Assembly: GCA_030605265.1 (NCBI GenBank)
Contig: JAUWIR010000373.1
Span: 1-5,110, forward strand
DNA length: 5,110 nucleotides
Direction of reading: 5' to 3'
DNA from: Pseudomonadota bacterium
GTDB lineage: Bacteria; SZUA-182; DTGQ01
Shown here: positions 1 to 5,110 of the stretch, piece after piece
How positions within the stretch are numbered: position 1 is the stretch's first letter
Layout of the letters: every line of letters starts with the position of its first letter
Made by a program: the position numbers and the translations under genes
Notes under the pieces: model-generated
What the model was told of the DNA's origin: nothing
The model's input: the letters and a program-made list of their open reading frames with translations, nothing else
Database searches by the model: none

Positions 1-423
1 CTTGCTCTTTTAGTTTTTCTGGTAATTTTAATAATTTTACAATTCAACTTGGGAAGTTATGGTTTTTTAATAATTTTTATTTTCCCCTTGGAAATACTTT
101 TTACCTTTGGCTTTTGCCTTATAATATCCTGTCTCTACGTCTTTTTTCGAGATATTGGAATATTTCTTCAAACGGTCCTTCAAATATGGCTCTTTTGTAC
201 TCCTATATTCTACCCGTCATCAATAATTCCAGCTCCTTTTATGCCGTTCATGAAATTGAATCCAACCTTTCATTTAATACATATTTATCGAAAACTCCTT
301 TTACAGAACTCAATGCCTGCTATGAAAAGTGTAATTTATTTTGCCGGCTTTTCAATTTCAATGCTTTTAATCGGTGTTTTTGTATTCAATAAAATAAATG
401 ACAAAATTGTGGACTATCTCTAA
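1..423 (+). CDS. wzm: ABC-2 type polysaccharide export permease, Wzm family (C-terminal part, 5' truncated)
   Basis: This is the membrane subunit of a polysaccharide ABC exporter, which moves undecaprenyl-linked glycan across the cytoplasmic membrane with the ATPase encoded next. The frame is open from the first base of the window to TAA at 421-423, giving 140 visible residues. Wzm proteins are usually about 260-280 residues, so roughly the first half lies upstream; TTG at 49 is not a credible start because the upstream codons (LALLVFLVILII) are also membrane-like. The visible part is very hydrophobic. It has the family signature around residues 46-77: YVFFRD, then LQIWLFCTPIFYP and a following P. 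NP at 87-88 and an IYR motif at 95-97 come next. A last membrane segment (about 110-128) ends in a short charged tail. The fusion of stop and next start (TAATG) supports pairing with Wzt. A TagG-type teichoic acid permease is the main alternative; the Wzt_C domain on the partner argues for Wzm. Confidence 0.88.
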   Translation, partial: LALLVFLVILIILQFNLGSYGFLIIFIFPLEILFTFGFCLIISCLYVFFRDIGIFLQTVLQIWLFCTPIFYPSSIIPAPFMPFMKLNPTFHLIHIYRKLLLQNSMPAMKSVIYFAGFSISMLLIGVFVFNKINDKIVDYL

Positions 424-425
424 TG
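421..425 (+). promoter_or_regulatory. Stop/start overlap (TAATG) coupling permease and ATPase translation
   Basis: The permease stop TAA (421-423) shares its last A with the ATG of the ATPase gene (423-425). No strong Shine-Dalgarno sequence precedes this ATG; the nearest purine-rich bases are TGTGGA around 409-413. Ribosomes finishing the permease therefore probably restart here, which would help keep the two transporter subunits in balance. The overlap is seen directly; the coupling is inferred. Confidence 0.6.
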
Positions 426-1754
426 GTTGCTATTAAATCTAAGAATTTATCTAAAAAATATACTCTTTATCCTGACCCGAAATATCTTTTTAGGGAAATA
501 TTTCACCTTCAAAACACAAGCTCTTATGAAACCAAATGGGCTGTAAAAGATCTTAATTTCAGTATTCCCTCCGGACAGGTTTGCGGATTGATTGGAATGA
601 ATGGTTCAGGAAAAAGCACCTTATTAGGTTTGATATCAGGGATCATTTCACCAACAAAAGGACAGATCAGAACAAAGGGAAAAGTATCTTCCTTATTAGA
701 ACTTGGCGCAGGATTTGAGACGGAATTATCGGGAAGAGAAAATATATTCCTCAAGGCAAGTATTTTAGGCATGTCAAAAAAAAATATTAAATCAAGGTTA
801 GATGAAATTATTGCCTTTTCGCGAATTGGCCTTTATATTGATAAACCTGTGAAAACATATTCAAGCGGTATGATGCTTCGCTTAGGTTTCTCCATAGCCA
901 TTCAAATGAATTTTGATATTCTGGTAATTGATGAAATATTGTCGGTAGGGGACCTTCTTTTCCAAAGAAAATGTTTATCGAAAATGAGACAGTTTAAAAA
1001 ACAGGGGAAGACGATTCTAATGTCTAGTCATAACTTAGCTGATATTGCAGCGCTTTGTGATCGGATTCTATTAATTGATGAAGGTAAAATAGTTATGGAC
1101 GGTCCGATAGAAGAAGTCATTAAACAGTATTACCAGGAATGCGACAGAGTTCAAAACCAAATTCAAAAAAGATATAACCCCTTTAAATCAGGGAACAAAT
1201 ACGGAAAAGATACAGGGGAGATAAAAATTACCCGGGTGCAATTTTTCAATGAGGAGGGAAAAGAAACAAATACTTTTGAAACTGAGCAAAAAATGGTCAT
1301 TAGAATAGGGTACAATGCAAAAAAAGCAGTAAAAAACCCTCTTTTTCGTATACAGTTTTTCAGAAATGACGGCTTATGGGTCCACGGAGTAAATACCTAC
1401 AGACAGGGATTAAATTTAGGGACTGTCATAGGGGAAGGGGTAATTGAGCTGCATTATGAAAAATTGAATCTTCTTGAAGCTGATTATTTTTTAAACATTG
1501 GTATTTGGCCTGATGAATACACCAGCATGATAAAAGATATTGCATTTGACTTACATGAGTTTGCTTATATAATTCACATGAAAAGCCGGCGGGACCATGG
1601 TGGAGGTATTGTCTGTAATCCTTATACATGGAAACTAATAAGCAATAAACATTTAACCACTGTTGAGTCTTTAAAAATCAATAAAATAGATGAACTGGAA
1701 AACCAAGACTTTTTTGAAGATCAGCCTAATCCTCGTATTAAGGTAAATAAATAA
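423..1754 (+). CDS. wzt: Polysaccharide ABC transporter ATP-binding protein with C-terminal glycan-recognition domain (Wzt)
   Basis: This is the ATPase subunit that powers glycan export with the Wzm permease at the inner face of the membrane. The protein has 443 residues. The nucleotide-binding domain (about 1-240) has Walker A GMNGSGKST at 58-66, the family-typical LLELGAGF segment at 91-98 followed by SGREN, the ABC signature SSGMM at 147-151, Walker B ILVIDE at 166-171, a D-loop SVGD at 174-177 and the switch histidine H203. All residues needed for ATP hydrolysis appear present. Residues about 264-405 match the Wzt_C beta-sandwich fold, with a GVNTYRQG stretch, LNLLEADYFLNIG and a closing GGIVCNPYTW. 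In characterised systems (E. coli O8/O9a) this domain binds the modified end of the finished chain and sets export specificity. A polar tail of about 38 residues follows. The start overlaps the permease stop by one base and gives the expected N-terminus for the family. Simple TagH ATPases lack this type of C-terminal domain. Confidence 0.93.
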   Translation: MVAIKSKNLSKKYTLYPDPKYLFREIFHLQNTSSYETKWAVKDLNFSIPSGQVCGLIGMNGSGKSTLLGLISGIISPTKGQIRTKGKVSSLLELGAGFETELSGRENIFLKASILGMSKKNIKSRLDEIIAFSRIGLYIDKPVKTYSSGMMLRLGFSIAIQMNFDILVIDEILSVGDLLFQRKCLSKMRQFKKQGKTILMSSHNLADIAALCDRILLIDEGKIVMDGPIEEVIKQYYQECDRVQNQIQKRYNPFKSGNKYGKDTGEIKITRVQFFNEEGKETNTFETEQKMVIRIGYNAKKAVKNPLFRIQFFRNDGLWVHGVNTYRQGLNLGTVIGEGVIELHYEKLNLLEADYFLNIGIWPDEYTSMIKDIAFDLHEFAYIIHMKSRRDHGGGIVCNPYTWKLISNKHLTTVESLKINKIDELENQDFFEDQPNPRIKVNK

Positions 1755-1800
1755 TTTATTCCGCCCTTTTCCAATGCTTGGAGCTAATTAAATAGCATAG
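1755..1800 (+). other. Short intergenic spacer with weak ribosome-binding site
   Basis: The 46-nt gap between the ATPase and the phosphohydrolase genes is the longest non-coding stretch in the window. The only Shine-Dalgarno-like sequence is GGAG at 1780-1783, 17 nt before the ATG at 1801, which is farther than usual. Small inverted repeats exist (GCTA at 1783-1786 with TAGC at 1793-1796; ATGCT at 1774-1778 with AGCAT at 1794-1798), but no GC-rich stem followed by a T run, so no intrinsic terminator is evident. No convincing -35/-10 pair is seen. Transcription most likely reads through. Confidence 0.5.
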
Positions 1801-3213
1801 ATGAAGAAATTTTTTATCCTCGGGATAGACAGCGCGACTTTGGATTTAATAGAACCATGGGCCAATCAAGGCAAACTGCCGAATTTTCGCAAATTAATGA
1901 AGCTAGGCTCTTATGGGACTTGTCTTTCCACTATTCATCCCTTGACACCTCAGGCATGGTCTTCATGCCTTACTGGAAAAAATCCAGGGAAATATGGCCT
2001 CTATGATTTTGGAGTAAGAAAAAAGGGATCTTACAAGCTCAGATTAACAACATCTAAAGATCGAAAAACTCCGGCAATTTGGAATTTTATAAATGCTGCC
2101 GATATGAAAGCCGGTATTATTAATGTCCCCCTCACCTACCCTCCGGAAACCTTGGATGGTTTCATGATCACCGGCATGCACACACCTGCTCTTGAAAAAG
2201 GGGTTTATCCTCAGAATCTTTTTTACGAATTAAATTCTAAGTTTCCCCAATATAAAATTGATGTAATGTCTCATTGGTATGATTCTTACGATCTCTTTTT
2301 GGAAAATCTTCACTCTATGGCTGAAACAAGAATGCAAATGGGTGAATATCTTTACCGAAAATATCAACCGGAGCTGTTTTTTTTAGTTCTTGTGGCAGTA
2401 GATCGAGTGCAGCACGCTCTCTGGGGTCAAATGGCCCACCCTTTAAAAGAGGGTTTTAAAAAAGAATGGAAATACAGCCAGGCCATCTTAAATAGTTATA
2501 TTCAAATGGATGGATACATAAACCGGATTTTAAATTTCCTGGATGATGATACCATCCTCATGGTTATATCTGATCATGGATTTGGCAGCCTGAAAAAGGA
2601 CGTTTATTTAAACCGTTTTTTAATTGAAAATGGATTTATGAAAATAAAAGATAAAAAATGGAATAAACCCTTCAATATGGGGGATCCCTTCGAAAACATT
2701 GATTGGGACAGAACGTTGGCCTATTCTTACGGTCTTTTCGGCAATATCTTCATTAATCTACGGGATAGAGAACCAAAGGGAATCGTTAACAAAGGAAAAG
2801 AGTATGAAGAGGTGATGAATAGGCTCATCGATTCATTGTATCAACTAAAAGACCCTGAGGATGGAGAAAAGATCGTAACCAAAATTTTTAAAAATAAGGA
2901 GCTTTATCATGGACCTTATGTTGAGGATGCTCCGGATATTATCATTATTATGAGGGATTACAGCTATATTACCAGAGGGGGGTACGAATTTTTAAGCAAC
3001 TCACTTTTTTCAAGGCCCAAAATCAATCATTCAGGAAACCATAGAATGAATGGGATTGCCTTCTTTTATGGAGCCGGCATTAAAAAAGGTTTTAAAATGC
3101 CGGATATACAAATCATTGACCTTTTGCCGACAATTTTGTCAATCATGGAAATCCCCATTCCTGATGATATAGATGGAAGGGTAGTCCATGAAATTTCTAA
3201 ATCACACCACTAG
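1801..3213 (+). CDS. Alkaline phosphatase superfamily protein (type I phosphodiesterase/nucleotide pyrophosphatase branch)
   Basis: This 470-residue protein is predicted to be a metal-dependent phosphohydrolase, phosphodiesterase or phosphomutase; its substrate is unknown. All seven residues expected of the superfamily's two-metal site can be placed: D10 in FILGIDSAT, the candidate nucleophile T49 in HPLTPQAW, D201 and H205 in AVDRVQHALW, D258-H259 in VISDHGFGS, and H414 in SGNHRMNG. The LTGKNPGKYGLYDF stretch at 57-70 is typical of the predicted AP-superfamily phosphohydrolase/phosphomutase group. No signal peptide or transmembrane segment is visible (190-200 is a hydrophobic core strand leading into the D201 motif), so it should act in the cytoplasm, unlike secreted phosphatases. 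The ATG is fixed by an in-frame TAG directly before it at 1798-1800, and the next Met (33) would remove D10. It lies between an export ATPase and a glycosyltransferase, so a role on a phosphorylated sugar, nucleotide-sugar or polyprenyl-phosphate intermediate is plausible but inferred. Confidence 0.88.
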   Translation: MKKFFILGIDSATLDLIEPWANQGKLPNFRKLMKLGSYGTCLSTIHPLTPQAWSSCLTGKNPGKYGLYDFGVRKKGSYKLRLTTSKDRKTPAIWNFINAADMKAGIINVPLTYPPETLDGFMITGMHTPALEKGVYPQNLFYELNSKFPQYKIDVMSHWYDSYDLFLENLHSMAETRMQMGEYLYRKYQPELFFLVLVAVDRVQHALWGQMAHPLKEGFKKEWKYSQAILNSYIQMDGYINRILNFLDDDTILMVISDHGFGSLKKDVYLNRFLIENGFMKIKDKKWNKPFNMGDPFENIDWDRTLAYSYGLFGNIFINLRDREPKGIVNKGKEYEEVMNRLIDSLYQLKDPEDGEKIVTKIFKNKELYHGPYVEDAPDIIIIMRDYSYITRGGYEFLSNSLFSRPKINHSGNHRMNGIAFFYGAGIKKGFKMPDIQIIDLLPTILSIMEIPIPDDIDGRVVHEISKSHH

Positions 3214-3225
3214 AGGAAAATCATT

Positions 3226-3231
3226 AGGAGG
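3226..3231 (+). promoter_or_regulatory. Strong ribosome-binding site (AGGAGG) that sets the glycosyltransferase start
   Basis: A perfect AGGAGG lies in the 29-nt gap after the phosphohydrolase stop. Two GTG codons follow. The GTG at 3238 has near-ideal spacing (6 nt) but reads GTG-CCG-TGA and stops at once. The GTG at 3243 (11 nt spacing) opens the long glycosyltransferase frame. In that frame there is a TAG at 3225-3227 and no ATG before codon 12, so 3243 is the only start that keeps the full N-terminal fold. Confidence 0.8.
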
Positions 3232-3242
3232 AAGATAGTGCC

Positions 3243-5110
3243 GTGAAGAGAGCAATCCTTGTTTTTACTGTTGATATGATTCCGTTTAAAAACAGGAGTG
3301 TAAGCGGGGGAGGATTAAGAGCTTGGGGCCTTGGTGAAGGGTTAAAATCTAAAGGGCATGATGTTATCTACTCAGTACCGAAAAAAATCATTGAAAATAA
3401 AAATATATCAGAGGATTTGTTAAAATATTCCTATGACCCCTCAAACTTGAAAAAAATAATTAGAAAGGTGGTTCCTGATATTATCCTTTTTGAGCAATGG
3501 GGACTGGCCACATATCTGGAAGAATCTAATATACCGGTTGTGATTGATCTTCATGGCTCTTTAATTCTAGAAAACTATTTCCGAGAACATGGAAATTTCA
3601 GTAGCAATGTTGCGGCTAAAATCAAGACATTTGCTAAAGCTGACTATATCATTTGTCCATCCCAAAGACAAAAAAATTATTTTCTGCCTTGGATGATGCT
3701 GAGTGGTTTTCAAATAGGCAGAGACCAAATAGGAGTTATTCCAGTATCCTTTTCTCCCAACCTCCCTAAAAAAAAATCCACTAAAAAATTAACTTTTGTC
3801 TTTGGGGGGGGATTGTGGCCATGGATTGACCCCTTTCCTGCATTAAAAATAATTGCTGATGAAATCAAGGACAAAAAAAAGGGATCTTTAAAGATTTATT
3901 CCCAAGAGCCGGATATTGAAAAAATTTTACCTAAAGATGATATCTTAAAAAGGACTGTTGTTAATTTAAATCATCTCTATATGAATAAAAGGGTAAATAT
4001 GGTGGGATTTATATCACACGATACTCTTATAGAGGAATATACTCAATCCAGTGTGGCTGTGGATATCTATCAGCGGAATAAAGAAAGAGAGCTGGCTTTT
4101 AGTACTCGGACCATTGAATATCTGTGGTGCGGCCTTCCGGTCATTCATGCTGATTATTCCGAACTAAGTAGCTATATTAAGGAATATCGGGCCGGCTGGT
4201 GTATAAATCCAAGGGATACAAAAGCTATTCAGGATACCTTTACTGAAATTTTTTCTCATCCTAATATGGTGAAGGAATTTGGGAAAAATGCCCAACAGCT
4301 TGTCAAAGAAAAGTTTACTTGGGACCGAACCATTGATCCTCTTCATGAGTTTGTTTCTCATCCCTCTGCCAAAATCACTAAGAAGACATTTTTTGATTTA
4401 ATCTCTCTTGAATTCGATCGTATAGAAGAAGAAATAGAATCGGAAAACAAAAAAATTAAGGTGGAATTAGTTGAAAAAGAAAATGAAATAAAACAGGTGA
4501 AACAATCAGTTGAAAATGAAAAACGAAAAAGAGAAGAAGAGTTACTGCTGCTGAACAAAGAAATACAAAAATTAAATGAGCAGTTAATTGAAGAAATTCG
4601 AACCCGCCACAGAGAAAAAGAGAATGCCGGAAGGCATCATGCGGCTGAAATTCAAAGGACCAACAAAGAAGTAGGAGAAGGAATTCGGATCAGAGATGAA
4701 GAAATATATCGGCTTAATGTAGAAATTAAAAAAGCGCTTAATGAACAAAATGAAGCAGCAAAATCAGTTATGGGATATAAGGAGGAAATAGAAAGGATAA
4801 AAGAGCAGCTTTCCTCAAAAGGAATTATTGTCACTGAATTAAACGCAGAGACTCAAGGCCTCAAAGAGAGAGAATCTCAGCTTAATCAAATCATCAATGA
4901 ACAAAGAGGCTTAATATCAGGACACTTGACTACCATTACCGAGCGAGAGGAAGAGCTGTATCACCTGAAAGAGGAATTAGCTGAGTACGATGATTCTCTT
5001 ACCCGGAAGGAAGAAGAGCTATCTCAAATGAAAGAGGTGGTAGCTGAGTACGATAAATCCCTTGCTCAGAGGGAAGAAGAATTATCTCAATTAAAAGAAG
5101 AGATAACAGA
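3243..5110 (+). CDS. GT4-like glycosyltransferase fused to a long C-terminal coiled coil (3' truncated)
   Basis: The frame is open from GTG 3243 to the window end (622 complete codons, no stop), so the C-terminus is missing. Residues 1 to about 375 look like a complete GT-B glycosyltransferase that transfers a sugar from an activated donor. The N-terminal Rossmann half has ILVFTVD at 5-11, the GGGLRAWGLGEGL acceptor-side glycine loop from 22, and VVIDLHGS. The C-terminal half begins near LTFVFGGGLWPW and contains RTIEYLWCGLPVI (289-301), the usual donor-binding helix of GT4-type enzymes, with E292 in the position of the second Glu. It closes with FGKNAQQLV and a final helix, also family-typical. 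From about residue 392 the chain becomes Glu/Lys-rich heptad sequence to the window edge, ending in 21-residue repeats. No membrane segment or signal peptide is seen, so it is expected at the cytoplasmic face. The sugar and linkage cannot be read. A second catalytic domain beyond the window is possible. Confidence 0.85.
   Translation, partial: MKRAILVFTVDMIPFKNRSVSGGGLRAWGLGEGLKSKGHDVIYSVPKKIIENKNISEDLLKYSYDPSNLKKIIRKVVPDIILFEQWGLATYLEESNIPVVIDLHGSLILENYFREHGNFSSNVAAKIKTFAKADYIICPSQRQKNYFLPWMMLSGFQIGRDQIGVIPVSFSPNLPKKKSTKKLTFVFGGGLWPWIDPFPALKIIADEIKDKKKGSLKIYSQEPDIEKILPKDDILKRTVVNLNHLYMNKRVNMVGFISHDTLIEEYTQSSVAVDIYQRNKERELAFSTRTIEYLWCGLPVIHADYSELSSYIKEYRAGWCINPRDTKAIQDTFTEIFSHPNMVKEFGKNAQQLVKEKFTWDRTIDPLHEFVSHPSAKITKKTFFDLISLEFDRIEEEIESENKKIKVELVEKENEIKQVKQSVENEKRKREEELLLLNKEIQKLNEQLIEEIRTRHREKENAGRHHAAEIQRTNKEVGEGIRIRDEEIYRLNVEIKKALNEQNEAAKSVMGYKEEIERIKEQLSSKGIIVTELNAETQGLKERESQLNQIINEQRGLISGHLTTITEREEELYHLKEELAEYDDSLTRKEEELSQMKEVVAEYDKSLAQREEELSQLKEEIT
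4416..5110 (+). other. Coding region for coiled-coil extension of the glycosyltransferase
   Basis: Codons 392-622 encode a nearly unbroken run of Glu, Lys, Gln, Asn and Arg with Leu/Ile at heptad spacing, with no proline in the run. This is typical of a long parallel coiled coil. Breaks or hinges are suggested near residues 461-466 (NAGRHH), 525-529 (around G527) and 556-561 (GLISGH). The coding strand is strongly purine-rich here, following from Glu/Lys codons. If continuous, 231 residues at about 0.15 nm each would span roughly 34 nm. The coiled-coil reading is by eye, not from a predictor. Confidence 0.8.
4947..5110 (+). repeat. In-frame 63-nt (21-residue) tandem repeats in the coiled coil
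   Basis: Two full units (4947-5009 and 5010-5072) and part of a third (5073-5110) are visible. Each begins with EEEL, followed by a LKEE-like block and, in the two complete units, AEYD, then a DSL or KSL segment ending in a basic residue. Units 1 and 2 share an identical 14-base stretch (TAGCTGAGTACGAT) at the same place. The 21-residue period equals three heptads, so adding or losing a unit keeps both the reading frame and the coiled-coil register. The array runs off the window, so the copy number is unknown. The codons before unit 1 (ITER) resemble the end of a repeat. Confidence 0.85.

Noticed and set aside
114..392. Open frame of 92 codons on the + strand inside the permease gene
   Set aside because: It lies entirely inside the permease frame, which has clear family motifs; its product has no recognisable pattern and no ribosome-binding site.
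524..772. Minus-strand open frame opposite the Walker A region of wzt
   Set aside because: It is the complement of a strongly conserved ATPase domain and encodes nothing recognisable.
1426..1629. Minus-strand open frame opposite the Wzt_C domain
   Set aside because: It is a short shadow of the sense gene, with no family similarity or start signal seen.
1755..1800. Possible terminator or promoter in the gap after wzt
   Set aside because: Only 4-5 bp stems without a T run, and no matched -35/-10 pair; too weak to call.
2367..2403. Hydrophobic stretch in the phosphohydrolase (ELFFLVLVAV) as a transmembrane anchor
   Set aside because: It is only about ten residues and leads straight into the D201/H205 metal-binding motif, so it is a core beta strand of the alkaline phosphatase fold.
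4164..4361. Minus-strand open frame opposite the end of the glycosyltransferase domain
   Set aside because: The sense strand carries conserved GT-B closing motifs here; the antisense frame is a by-product.
4358..4834. Two Ser/Phe-rich minus-strand open frames (4358-4558 and 4652-4834) that look membrane-like
   Set aside because: The Ser/Phe/Ile bias is what the reverse complement of Glu/Lys-rich coiled-coil codons gives; the purine-rich coding strand lacks stops on its complement by composition.
4947..5110. Repeats at the right edge as a CRISPR array or mobile-element end
   Set aside because: The units are in frame, protein-coding, 63 nt with no unique spacers and only partly identical; they are coiled-coil repeats.

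Overview
The window reads as one stretch of a co-directional (+ strand) operon for making and exporting a cell-surface polysaccharide by the ABC-transporter route. The DNA is AT-rich by eye. Genes are packed with 0 to 46 nt between them, and at least one start carries a strong AGGAGG ribosome-binding site. These traits fit a low-GC anaerobic Firmicute-type bacterium or a low-GC Gram-negative lineage, and the window alone does not decide between them. A Wzt with a glycan-recognition domain suggests an O-antigen-like or S-layer-glycan-like polymer rather than plain teichoic acid.

Layout: (1) positions 1-423 hold the C-terminal half of an ABC-2 permease (Wzm type), whose start lies upstream of the window. 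(2) Positions 423-1754 hold its ATPase (Wzt type), which overlaps the permease stop by one base and carries a C-terminal Wzt_C carbohydrate-binding domain. (3) Positions 1801-3213 hold a soluble, apparently cytoplasmic enzyme of the alkaline phosphatase superfamily (type I phosphodiesterase/nucleotide pyrophosphatase branch), with all seven expected active-site residues. (4) Position 3243 to the window end holds a GT-B fold glycosyltransferase (GT4-like), starting at GTG. It is fused to a coiled coil of at least 230 residues that ends, within view, in 21-residue tandem repeats. This gene is open at the right edge.

Inferred joint role: the glycosyltransferase builds or modifies a lipid-linked glycan at the inner face of the membrane. 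The coiled coil may scaffold the assembly complex or measure chain length. Wzt_C may recognise the finished chain, and Wzm-Wzt exports it. The phosphohydrolase-like protein is the least explained member; it could act on a phosphorylated sugar, nucleotide-sugar or lipid-phosphate intermediate. I see no RNA genes, mobile elements, CRISPR arrays, promoters or convincing terminators. The best candidates for new biology are the coiled-coil glycosyltransferase and the phosphohydrolase in the export operon.
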